From the NCBI GenBank assembly GCA_019751875.1, contig JAIEMV010000002.1, forward strand, positions 434,001-498,000: DNA of 64,000 nt, in the 5' to 3' direction. Position numbers and translations under genes: made by a program. Position 1 is the first letter of the stretch; each line of letters opens with the position of its first letter. This document shows positions 16,779-24,515 of this stretch, in pieces. The notes under the pieces were generated by a model that did not search any database, was not told where the DNA came from, and worked only from the letters and a program-made list of their open reading frames with translations. Source of the DNA: Hyphomicrobium sp. Lineage in GTDB: Bacteria > Pseudomonadota > Alphaproteobacteria > Rhizobiales > Hyphomicrobiaceae.

Positions 16779-18503
16779 GTGAGTAAGAAACTCGTGTATC
16801 GCATCGTTGCTGCGGTCATTGCGATGGCTCTGCCAAGCATGGCGTTGGCACAGCAAGTTAATCCACTTCTTGCTGTCGATACGACAAGTCCGCGTGCGAC
16901 CATCAAAACCTTTCAGCAGATCACGGATGTCATCGAGAAGGCAGCCATCGAGTTGCAAGCTGCGCCGAGTGCTGCCAACCAGGCTGAAGTTGAGCGCCTT
17001 ATGCAAAAAGCGCTCAGCATTCTCGACTTGAGCCAAGTGCCGCCAACAGCTCGACGTGATGCGGGCGGTGACGCAATCGTCTTTCTCGTTGACGTATTGC
17101 GGCGCATAGAAGTGCCTACGCTCGAGGCAATCCCTGATTCCAGTGCCTTTCCTGACGTGGAGAAGCCGGCAAGTTGGACAATCCCTGGCAGTGAAATCAC
17201 GATCAGCCGCCAAATCCAAGGTGTGAAGAAAGGGAGTTTCCTATTCGACGCGGAGACAGTCGCGAGGGCCGGCGAATTTCACAGCCTCACGAAGCATCTT
17301 CCGCTCAGGGTTCCCTCCCGTGTGGAAAGCTGGCGAGCAGCGCAACTCCAGTTGCACGGCTGGATGATACCCTCGACGTTCGTCCCCTCCCTTCCCGAAG
17401 GGCTCAAGCGGACTGTCCTCGATACGCCCATCTGGAAGGTGATTGCAACGATCAGCACTATTCTCCTCCTGGTATCGGCCGTGCTCGTTCTGCGGCGACT
17501 AACCGAACCAAGGCCTGAAGAATATAGTCCCGCAAGTTACGTGCGCCGCCTGCTGATGCCAGCCGCAATGATCATGGCGGTCTATGGTGCAAAATTTCTG
17601 GTGAGCGAACAGATCAATGTGATCGGTACCTTCGCCGAAATGGTGGAGTTCACATTTGCGATTGCCTTTTTCTTCGCTGCAGCGTGGGCCGTGTGGTTCG
17701 CCATCTTCGTCGCGATCGAATGGATTATTGAGTCCCCGAGGATCCCTGATCAGAGCCTAGATGCCAATTTGCTTCGTCTGCTGGCCCGCATCGTCGGTAT
17801 CCTTGCGGTGGCCAGCATCGCTGCCTACGGCGCGCAACAATTGGGTCTGCCAGTTCTTGGGGTGCTTGCCGGATTGGGTGTCGGTGGTCTTGCGGTGGCG
17901 CTGGCGGCCCAGAGTAGCATCGAGAACCTAATCGGCGGGCTCAATCTCTATGCAGACCGACCGATCCGTGTCGGAGATTTTTGTGAATATGCAGGTATCA
18001 AGGGGCACGTGGAACACATTGGACTACGATCGACCCGAATCCGCGGCCTTGATCGCACTGTCACTTCGGTGCCGAACTCCGTACTGGCCAAAAATTTTGT
18101 TACGAACTACGCGCTGCGCGACCAGATGCTTTTCCACCACGTACTTGACCTGCGCTACGAGACGACCACAGGGCAGTTGCGCGCGCTTTGCACTGGCATT
18201 CGCACTTTTCTGTCGTCTCACCCCAAGGTGAGGCAGGACATTTCCTCACCGCGTGTGCACGTCATCGGTTTTGGCGACTGGTCGATCAAAGTAGAGATCT
18301 ACGTCTACGTCGATGCGACAGAGCTGCCAAAGTTTCTCGCCATTCAGGAAGAGTTAGCCGTCGCGATTATCGACCTTGTGCGAAAGTCAGGAGCGGAGTT
18401 CGCGTTCCCATCGCAGACAACCTATCTCGCGCAGGACACGTCCGGACTCAGCACAGACCGCGTGCAAAGTTTAGGAGCAAGAGAACGCCTAACTTCAACA
18501 TGA
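16779..18503 (+). CDS. MscS-family mechanosensitive channel with periplasmic N-terminal domain
   Basis: A 574-residue channel. A signal peptide (ending ALAQ, about residue 25) is followed by a helical periplasmic domain to about 215. Four or five membrane helices span about 225-380. The MscS core at about 350-540 has the pore helix glycine/alanine pattern (GVLAGLGVGGLAVALAAQ), then IENLIGGL, ADRPIRVGDF and the beta domain with VPNSVLAKNFVTNY. It starts at GTG 16779 behind a GAGGGGG-like site. Such channels release solutes at hypo-osmotic shock; the long periplasmic part resembles MscK/YbdG-like larger members. It is a single-gene unit. Confidence 0.9.
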   Translation: MSKKLVYRIVAAVIAMALPSMALAQQVNPLLAVDTTSPRATIKTFQQITDVIEKAAIELQAAPSAANQAEVERLMQKALSILDLSQVPPTARRDAGGDAIVFLVDVLRRIEVPTLEAIPDSSAFPDVEKPASWTIPGSEITISRQIQGVKKGSFLFDAETVARAGEFHSLTKHLPLRVPSRVESWRAAQLQLHGWMIPSTFVPSLPEGLKRTVLDTPIWKVIATISTILLLVSAVLVLRRLTEPRPEEYSPASYVRRLLMPAAMIMAVYGAKFLVSEQINVIGTFAEMVEFTFAIAFFFAAAWAVWFAIFVAIEWIIESPRIPDQSLDANLLRLLARIVGILAVASIAAYGAQQLGLPVLGVLAGLGVGGLAVALAAQSSIENLIGGLNLYADRPIRVGDFCEYAGIKGHVEHIGLRSTRIRGLDRTVTSVPNSVLAKNFVTNYALRDQMLFHHVLDLRYETTTGQLRALCTGIRTFLSSHPKVRQDISSPRVHVIGFGDWSIKVEIYVYVDATELPKFLAIQEELAVAIIDLVRKSGAEFAFPSQTTYLAQDTSGLSTDRVQSLGARERLTST

Positions 18504-18772
18504 GAAGCCATGGCGAGCAGATTTATGTTTGCAAGCGAGGGAACAAATCCGATGTGAGCAGGCCGCTTTGAGGCAAGGAAAAGAACCTCAAGGGCATAGC
18601 AGAGCGGGATGACAAGAGCGACGACTGCCTTATATTGAACTGGTAGATTGCCCGCCCTCGAATTGATCTACAAGGATGACAGCAACGCCTGTGAACCGTA
18701 GTGCGAGTCCTAGAAGTACTGGATCAGATCTTCTTTTGACGACACTCCGTAGATCTCGTGGGAGAGCTGCAG

Positions 18773-18790
18773 CCTGCTGAGCGCAGCAGG
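18773..18790 (-). terminator. hairpin after eptA
   Basis: CCTGCTG-AGCG-CAGCAGG: a 7-bp perfect stem with a 4-nt loop, 3 nt past the eptA stop. No T-run follows, so intrinsic termination is uncertain. Confidence 0.4.
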
Positions 18791-18793
18791 TGC

Positions 18794-20431
18794 TTAATTC
18801 TGAGAGCTCGTCTCAATGTGCGTTCGTTCGAGGATATCGAGCTTGGAATTGTAGGCGACCGTCGTCACCTCAAAAAAGCCGAGCAGTGTCGAGAATACGT
18901 TGTCATGTGACCAGCGGTGCAGGCTGCGGTCCGCAACAGAGGCCATTACGATGTCTTTTTTGATCCCCTGACCGAGCCACATCACAGCCGGGACATGCTT
19001 CTGCGTGTCTGGCGCGAAGGCGTAGGGCGCGCCGTGCAGGTAAAGGCCATGTTCCCCAAGCGACTCGCCGTGATCGCTGACATAGAACATTGCCGTCTCG
19101 TAGTTATGATCATTTGCTTTCAGAAGATCGATCACTTTGGATAAGAAGTAGTCCGTGTAGAGGACGGCATTATCGTAGGTGTTGTTCAGTTCCTCGCCGG
19201 TGCACGAACCCAGATCACTCGTGGAACAGACCGGAGTAAATTTTTCAAACGACTTGGGATATCGCTTATAGTAAGCGGGACCATGATTGCCCATCTGATG
19301 CAGGACGATGAGCATGTCGCCCTGCTGTGCATTGATCCAATCCTGAAGACCTGCCAACATTCCTTCATCGCGGCATTCGCCATCCTCGCACATGGGGTTG
19401 AGAGGCGGCTTTTTAAAATCCTGATACGTCACGCGATCTGCGACACCCTTTGAACTCGAGTTGTTGTCGCGCCACAAAACGTTGACCCCGGCACGGGCGA
19501 GAATATCCAGCGCGTTGTCGAAGGTCGCAGCTGTTGTCGTGTTGAATTTTGCCTGACCCAAGTTGGAAAACATGCAGGGCACAGAGATCGCCGTTGCGGT
19601 TCCACATGACCAAAAGTCGGGAAAATTCACGACCTTTCTGCTTCGCAACTGGGGTGTCGTATCGCGCGCATAGCCGTTAAGACCGAAGTGATCTGCGCGG
19701 AGTGTCTCGCCAACAACCATGATGACGAGCTCGTGGTTTCGATCACCGGGCGGGATTGCGGCGTCGGTTCCTAATTCAATATGTTGATGCTTTGTTTTGG
19801 GTGCTGATCTTGCTGCGAACCGGATGGCGGAGAGAAGTGCGTAGGTCGGAACCGCCTGATTCGTGACCTCTCCATGAAAGCGCAAAAGGCCAGCATAATG
19901 GCCGCTGAATGCAACCACTGAACCTACCAGGACAGTCCCTGCAGCGCCGGCCAATTTCAGTCGCGCTACCGTCTCGGTCCGCCAATCTGGAAATATCAAC
20001 TTAGCACGCCAAACAGTAAAGGTGGGCAAAACACCCACGAGACCGATCCAGGTCAACATCGCGGGCGACACCAGATCTCCGGCCTCGGCGCCGTCAGTCT
20101 GGAGCGCGTTTGCAATCATCTCTTCGTCGACGACCGTGCCGTACGCTATAGCGAAATAGGAAACGAGGGCACTGATCAGGAGAAATGCGATCAGAACGGG
20201 TTTGACGAGGGCGCGGTGACAGACCGCCGAAAGGATGAGAACGAGAAGGGCCACAAACGAGCCGAATAGAGAAATGTAAAATGGCCAAAGCCACGGCGAG
20301 CTGCCTAAAGCTGTCAATGCGGCCGAATAAAATCTCCCGTTGGCCACAATGCCAATGAAGACAGCGACCGCAAGTATGAGACCACCGCTCGAGATCTCGC
20401 GGTCGCGCAGACGTGGCCAATTAGATGGCAT
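18794..20431 (-). CDS. eptA: phosphoethanolamine-lipid A transferase
   Basis: A 545-residue inner-membrane enzyme of the EptA/PmrC family. Five N-terminal helices (about 15-175) are followed by a periplasmic alkaline-phosphatase-like catalytic domain. It has VVGETLRADHFG (zinc ligand Glu), SCGTATAISVPCMF with the nucleophilic threonine, and VSDHGESLGEHG (zinc ligands). Six spaced cysteines match the family disulfides. It adds phosphoethanolamine to lipid A, lowering surface charge and giving cationic-peptide resistance. The ATG at 20431 is preferred to a GTG four codons upstream. It lies downstream of a two-component system on the same strand, the usual control for such genes. Confidence 0.93.
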   Translation of the reverse strand: MPSNWPRLRDREISSGGLILAVAVFIGIVANGRFYSAALTALGSSPWLWPFYISLFGSFVALLVLILSAVCHRALVKPVLIAFLLISALVSYFAIAYGTVVDEEMIANALQTDGAEAGDLVSPAMLTWIGLVGVLPTFTVWRAKLIFPDWRTETVARLKLAGAAGTVLVGSVVAFSGHYAGLLRFHGEVTNQAVPTYALLSAIRFAARSAPKTKHQHIELGTDAAIPPGDRNHELVIMVVGETLRADHFGLNGYARDTTPQLRSRKVVNFPDFWSCGTATAISVPCMFSNLGQAKFNTTTAATFDNALDILARAGVNVLWRDNNSSSKGVADRVTYQDFKKPPLNPMCEDGECRDEGMLAGLQDWINAQQGDMLIVLHQMGNHGPAYYKRYPKSFEKFTPVCSTSDLGSCTGEELNNTYDNAVLYTDYFLSKVIDLLKANDHNYETAMFYVSDHGESLGEHGLYLHGAPYAFAPDTQKHVPAVMWLGQGIKKDIVMASVADRSLHRWSHDNVFSTLLGFFEVTTVAYNSKLDILERTHIETSSQN

Positions 20432-20530
20432 CGTTGTTCTCACTCCCCATGAGTTACACCGAACAGACCACGAATTGTGGCTCTGGTGAGGCGATCCATC
20501 TCGTCAAACTGCTGACCATGCGATTCGGTC

Positions 20531-20560
20531 AAATAAAAAAGGCAGGTCCGACACCTGCCG
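20531..20560 (-). terminator. Rho-independent terminator
   Basis: On the minus strand GGCAGGT-(5 nt)-ACCTGCC forms a perfect 7-bp stem followed by TTTTTT. It lies 26 nt after the small cysteine-rich gene and separates it from eptA. Confidence 0.85.
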
Positions 20561-20585
20561 TAGAATATAAAACGCCAACCGTGAT

Positions 20586-20843
20586 CTACTGTCTGCCGGG
20601 ACCCTGGCCCATACCTTTGCCGGGTCCTGTAGTGTCCAGCGCCGTCTTGCATTGAGCGGATACCTTGTCCTTGCTCGCCTCCAAACAAGCGCGAACCTCG
20701 CCGCCCCCGTGTTCCTTACCGGCACAGTATTTTGGGATGTCGTCCTTGCAGGCGGCAGCGACAGGTCCTTGCTGAGCCCATCCCGCGGAGGTTGCAAGCA
20801 CTGCAGCCAGCAGCACAAGAATCGTGCCTCTCACTTTCATCAT
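20586..20843 (-). CDS. secreted cysteine-rich repeat protein, single repeat
   Basis: An 85-residue protein: signal peptide (cleaved after GWAQ, about residue 24), one cysteine-rich repeat with spacing C-x7-C-x12-C-x11-C, then a glycine/proline tail (GPGKGMGQGPGRQ). The start is set by an AGGAGG site at 20850-20855. It is the minimal one-repeat form of the family found with two repeats at 15187-15591 and 49335-49805. It lies 91 nt behind the sensor kinase gene and ends in a clear terminator, so it could be the last gene of the two-component operon. Function unknown; a periplasmic disulfide-bonded domain is expected. Confidence 0.72.
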   Translation of the reverse strand: MMKVRGTILVLLAAVLATSAGWAQQGPVAAACKDDIPKYCAGKEHGGGEVRACLEASKDKVSAQCKTALDTTGPGKGMGQGPGRQ

Positions 20844-20934
20844 TTTTGACCTCCTGATGTTTTGTAGAACAGTCGAACAACGTCCTCGGCGGTTCTCAGT
20901 TTCGGCGCTTGACGTGCTGTTGCGTTGATCTCGG

Positions 20935-22305
20935 TCATTGCAAGTCCTTCGATTTTACGGCAGGAAGTGTCAGCACGACGCGCAGTCCTCCGAGAGGGCT
21001 ATTTTCCAAAATCACATCTCCACCGTAGAGGCGAGCTAGATCGCGCGCGATTGCAAGGCCCAGTCCTGATCCTGGAACTTGGCTGTCCCAGCGTTCGCCG
21101 ATGTTAAACACGATATCTCGGGCTTCCGGTGGAAGCCCCGGCCCATTGTCGTCGATCATGAGCGAGAGCTTTTCGCTCGCTTTGTCGAGTCGGGCAGAAA
21201 CTTCAATCTGGCTTACGGCGTGCTTGAAGGCGTTGTCGAGAAGGTTCGCAAGGATCTCATTGAGGTCCTGACGGTCGCATGCTGCCAGCAGGTCCGGAGA
21301 GATATGCCTTCCCAGCGTGATGGAGCGATCCCGATAAAGGCGTTGCAGGGCGTTCGTCACTTCGGTCACAGCCGTATCGACCGCGGCAGAATTGCCAAGA
21401 GTAATGTGGGCCGCGCTCGCGCGGGCGCGCGTGATCTGATAATCGATGTGCGCCTGCATCTTCTTAAGCTGCCCGGCTATGTTCGTTGCAGACCTTTCGG
21501 CCCCCTCCCGCTCCAGGCGGTCCGCCTCGTCCAGCAGAATGGCCATCGGTGTCTTCAACCCGTGAGCGATGTTGCCGGCTTGCGTTCGCGCCCTTTGCAC
21601 CAGCTCTCCTGTGGAAGCGAGAAGGCTGTTCAGGTCATCAACCAGCGGCTGAACCTCGGTGGGAAACGAACGCTCGATCTCTCTTATCTCTCCGCTCCGG
21701 ACTCGGGAGAGGGCGTTTCGGAGGTGCGTGAACGGTCGCATTGCAAAGGCGATCAAAAGCGCCGCCGCCAGAATGAGCGTTGCTGCGAATCCAGCAAGTG
21801 AGGCCGCGACTGTCCGGTCGAAATCGTGGATCACCTTGTCGATGTGGCGCTGGTCCGTGCCAATCAGGTAGCGGATCACGGGGCCGGACGGTGTCTTCCA
21901 ATCGGCCTGCTCGGCCACCAAGATTTCGCCGGTGGGACCCATACCTTGGTGAAGGTGCACACCGACGTCTTCCGGTGTATCGAGAGGCACACGTAGTAGG
22001 GGCCCACGCATGGACGCCGACCGGGCGAGGACCTCACTGCCCTTCTGTATCTCCCAGTAGAAACCGGAGAGATCTTCTTCGTAGCGCGGATCACTGAGCG
22101 GGCGGCTCAAGACCGCGTTCCCGTCTTCGACTCTGGCCAGGCGTTGAAGCTCGGCAAGGTGGACGTACAGTTCTTCTTTGAACTGCTCCGTAACGTGTTG
22201 CCGGAAAATTCCAGAAAGGACCAGACCAGCGAGTCCCACACCGATCACGATCCACAGGGCCGCTGCTGCAATAAGACGTGCCTTCAATGTGTTCAGCAAA
22301 CGCAT
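20935..22305 (-). CDS. sensor histidine kinase (PhoQ/PmrB-like layout)
   Basis: A 456-residue membrane kinase. Helix one (about 10-32), a periplasmic sensor of about 135 residues, helix two (about 167-190) and a HAMP region (about 190-240) precede the phospho-acceptor NIAHGLKTP with His248. The ATPase domain carries the N-box (NLLDNAFKHA), DNGPGLP and GSGLGLAIA. It starts 3 nt after the response regulator stop, so they form one operon. Its targets probably include the neighbouring eptA and the divergent metal-efflux operon; the signal could be metal ions, low Mg2+ or cationic peptides. Confidence 0.9.
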   Translation of the reverse strand: MRLLNTLKARLIAAAALWIVIGVGLAGLVLSGIFRQHVTEQFKEELYVHLAELQRLARVEDGNAVLSRPLSDPRYEEDLSGFYWEIQKGSEVLARSASMRGPLLRVPLDTPEDVGVHLHQGMGPTGEILVAEQADWKTPSGPVIRYLIGTDQRHIDKVIHDFDRTVAASLAGFAATLILAAALLIAFAMRPFTHLRNALSRVRSGEIREIERSFPTEVQPLVDDLNSLLASTGELVQRARTQAGNIAHGLKTPMAILLDEADRLEREGAERSATNIAGQLKKMQAHIDYQITRARASAAHITLGNSAAVDTAVTEVTNALQRLYRDRSITLGRHISPDLLAACDRQDLNEILANLLDNAFKHAVSQIEVSARLDKASEKLSLMIDDNGPGLPPEARDIVFNIGERWDSQVPGSGLGLAIARDLARLYGGDVILENSPLGGLRVVLTLPAVKSKDLQ

Positions 22306-22308
22306 GCC

Positions 22309-22962
22309 TCAGTCCATTCGATATCCGAGGCCGCGGATCGTCTTGATGATGTCTGGAGAAATCTTGCGGCGTAGGCGGCTGACGTAGACTTCGATAGTAT
22401 TCGACTCTCTATTTTCATCGGTGGAGTAAAGGTGTTCAGCCAAGTCGTTCTGCGACACGATCCGTCCCGTGCGGTGCATGAAGTAATTGAGCATGTTGAA
22501 CTCGCGAGCCGTGAGGTCGACTTGCTCGCCTTTGTACGTCGCCTTTCCAGTGGCCGTGTCCAAGACGAGATCACCGTGCCGGAGGACCGAAGAGGCCAAG
22601 CCTGCTGAACGCCGGATCAACGCATTGATGCGCGCGACAACCTCTGGCACGTGGAACGGCTTGGTTACGTAGTCATCGGCTCCCGCATTCAATCCGTCGA
22701 CCTTTTCGGACCAAGTGCCACGAGCCGTGAGAATGAGGACGGGGAAGTCACGCTTCTCTTTGCGCCAGCTCTTCAGGACGTCGACGCCTTGAATGTGCGG
22801 TAGCCCAAGGTCGAGGATGACCGCGTCGAAGGCATCGTGCATGCCGAATGCAAGTCCGTCGGGGCCAGTATAGGCGTACTCCACGGAAAACCCCGCGTCC
22901 GCAAGGCCTTCGCCCAGTCGGCGCGCGATTTCACGATCATCTTCGACGAGCAGGACGCGCAT
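22309..22962 (-). CDS. OmpR/PhoB-family response regulator
   Basis: A 217-residue regulator. The receiver domain (1-115) has acidic pocket LVEDDRE, phospho-acceptor Asp51 (ILDLGLP), the switch threonine (LTARG) and lysine (YVTKPF). A winged-helix domain (about 125-217) ends in the standard VSRLRRKI and TIRGLGYR recognition segments. I start it at the ATG at 22962, which gives the normal MRVLLVEDD opening; a longer reading adds 13 non-family residues. The divergent promoter region upstream holds two pairs of 11-bp-spaced direct repeats, the expected binding pattern, so it is likely autoregulated. Confidence 0.92.
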   Translation of the reverse strand: MRVLLVEDDREIARRLGEGLADAGFSVEYAYTGPDGLAFGMHDAFDAVILDLGLPHIQGVDVLKSWRKEKRDFPVLILTARGTWSEKVDGLNAGADDYVTKPFHVPEVVARINALIRRSAGLASSVLRHGDLVLDTATGKATYKGEQVDLTAREFNMLNYFMHRTGRIVSQNDLAEHLYSTDENRESNTIEVYVSRLRRKISPDIIKTIRGLGYRMD

Positions 22963-23007
22963 CTTCGCTTCCCCTGAGCACAGATATTCGCCGTTTAGCA
23001 CACCGAA

Positions 23008-23024
23008 CCTGAAACAGACCTGAA
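23008..23024 (+). promoter_or_regulatory. response-regulator box, copy 1
   Basis: CCTGAA-ACAGA-CCTGAA: two half-sites repeated every 11 bp, the spacing of OmpR/PhoB-family dimers. It lies 46 nt upstream of the response-regulator gene. Confidence 0.65.
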
Positions 23025-23054
23025 AACGCGTGGCTGAAGGCGTCGCAGCCGGCG

Positions 23055-23071
23055 TTCAGGCTCGTTTCAGG
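23055..23071 (-). promoter_or_regulatory. response-regulator box, copy 2 (inverted)
   Basis: TTCAGG-CTCGT-TTCAGG on the plus strand, which is CCTGAA repeated every 11 bp on the minus strand. It is the mirror image of the box at 23008-23024, 30 bp away. It lies about 115 nt upstream of the small protein that leads the efflux operon. Confidence 0.65.
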
Positions 23072-23091
23072 TAGGTGGCTGATGACAGCGT

Positions 23092-23110
23092 GCTGACAGC
23101 CTCTGTCAGC
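23092..23110. promoter_or_regulatory. perfect 8-bp inverted repeat, possible operator
   Basis: GCTGACAG-CCT-CTGTCAGC, perfectly symmetric, 78-96 nt upstream of the small secreted protein gene at the head of the efflux operon. It could be an operator for a second dimeric regulator or a 5'-leader hairpin. Confidence 0.45.
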
Positions 23111-23187
23111 GATCCATCCTCGGCCGATGTTGGATGATCTTCAACGTCGCATCGCGGGTGGATACTGACACATCCTGGGGAAAAGCA

Positions 23188-23427
23188 ATGAAAGTGCAAT
23201 CGCTGGCAATGAACAAAGCCCATGTAGCGGCCCGTTTCTCCGTCGCGGTGATTCTTTTGAGCTTCCTAAACGCGCCCGCTGTTGCAGATATCGCTCCATC
23301 GGCAAACTTCCAGCTGGCAGACGCTCGACCTATCCGGCACTGCCACAACACGGCACGCCGCGTCTACTGCCACACCCGCGAAGATCTACCTCTGACGATA
23401 CGCTCTACAGGCACAGTGAAAACATGA
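23188..23427 (+). CDS. small secreted protein heading the efflux operon
   Basis: A 79-residue product with a signal peptide (to about residue 34, ending AVA) and a short mature part containing HCHNTARRVYCH. This cluster of two cysteines and three histidines could bind a soft metal. No named family is recognised. It is the first gene after the paired response-regulator boxes and lies just before the RND adaptor gene, so a periplasmic metal chaperone or sensor role is a reasonable guess. The start at 23188 gives the signal peptide; a longer frame exists upstream. Confidence 0.5.
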   Translation: MKVQSLAMNKAHVAARFSVAVILLSFLNAPAVADIAPSANFQLADARPIRHCHNTARRVYCHTREDLPLTIRSTGTVKT

Positions 23428-23450
23428 ACCGTAGTTGCCGGAGAATTGAC

Positions 23451-24512
23451 ATGTCTCGCAGTCCAATCACAATTCGGTCAGCGCTCTGCCCGGCACTGTT
23501 CGCTCTTTCACTTTTGCCTGCGCAAGCTGACGACGTTAAGATTTCTCTCGATCAACTTTCTCAACTGGAAATTGGTTTGTCGCGCGTGAGGCCGGCAAGT
23601 GCGACGCCTTCGGCAGTCCTTCCTGCAACCGTCGTCCCCGCTTCCAATGCGCGCATCATCGCCGCAGCGCCGTTTGCTGGTACCGTTCTACAAGTCTCCG
23701 CATTGCCGGGGCAGGCCGTGCGCAAAGGCGACCCTCTTGTGACCGTATTGAGCCGCGACCTCGTCGAAGCGCACGGTAACTTGGCGCAACAGGAGGCCGA
23801 CCTGCAGAAGGCAGCCGCCACAGCAAAGTGGAAGAGGGATCTGGTTGACAAGAAGATTCTGAGTGTCGCGCTCGCCGAGGAAGCTGAAGCCCACGTCAAG
23901 AAGCTAGAAGTGGCAATCGCCGCTCAAAAGCGGGCGTTCAGCATCGGCGGCATTCGTATTGAAGATCAGGGCCGCTATACGATCACTGCGCCGGAAGACG
24001 GTTCAGTCGTCATCGCATCCGTACAGCCCGGCTCGCAAGTGGAAGCGATGACTGCGGCGGTCGCCATTTCAACAAGTGACGAACTCTGGATTGAGGCTCA
24101 GCTCCCGGCGGACCTCGTGCAGCGCGTGAAGCCCGGCGACCCGATTGATATTGGCGGGCTGGTGACAGGAACCGTTCTCTCGGTCGGTGGCACACTTGAT
24201 CCAATAACCCGCTCGGCCACGCTGCTGGCTAACGTACCATCGGGTTCGCCCTTGATCGCGGGTCAGCTTGTGAGCGTCACATTGCAGCGGCCGCCAGAAA
24301 CAGGGAGTTTCGAAGTTCCGGCCGCCGCAGTGGCGTGGATCGGCAATGCACACGCCGTGTTCCGCAGAAGCGACAAGGGCTTCTCACTCGTCCCCGTCGA
24401 AGTCAAAGGTAAGTCTCGCAAAGCGGCGACAGTAGTCGGGTCGCTTCAGGCCGATCAAGAGATCGCCAGCAGTGGATTGCCGCAGCTCGAAGCCCTGCTA
24501 AGCGCGGAGTAA
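23451..24512 (+). CDS. RND efflux periplasmic adaptor (CusB/CzcB type)
   Basis: A 353-residue membrane-fusion protein. Signal peptide (ending AQA, about residue 27), a lipoyl-like domain (ASNARIIAAAPFAGTVLQV with GQAVRKGDPL), an alpha-hairpin of about 50 residues (HGNLAQQEADLQKAAATAKW), then beta-barrel and membrane-proximal domains. It links the inner-membrane pump to an outer-membrane channel; no TolC-like gene is in the window. The ATG at 23451 has a GGAGA site; an ATG at 23424 overlapping the previous stop is an alternative. It precedes the pump gene by 3 nt. Confidence 0.88.
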   Translation: MSRSPITIRSALCPALFALSLLPAQADDVKISLDQLSQLEIGLSRVRPASATPSAVLPATVVPASNARIIAAAPFAGTVLQVSALPGQAVRKGDPLVTVLSRDLVEAHGNLAQQEADLQKAAATAKWKRDLVDKKILSVALAEEAEAHVKKLEVAIAAQKRAFSIGGIRIEDQGRYTITAPEDGSVVIASVQPGSQVEAMTAAVAISTSDELWIEAQLPADLVQRVKPGDPIDIGGLVTGTVLSVGGTLDPITRSATLLANVPSGSPLIAGQLVSVTLQRPPETGSFEVPAAAVAWIGNAHAVFRRSDKGFSLVPVEVKGKSRKAATVVGSLQADQEIASSGLPQLEALLSAE

Positions 24513-24515
24513 GTC

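Noticed and set aside
16524-17219. Minus-strand frame of 231 codons overlapping the MscS gene start
   Set aside because: Runs antisense into the MscS signal peptide and periplasmic domain, which are clearly real.
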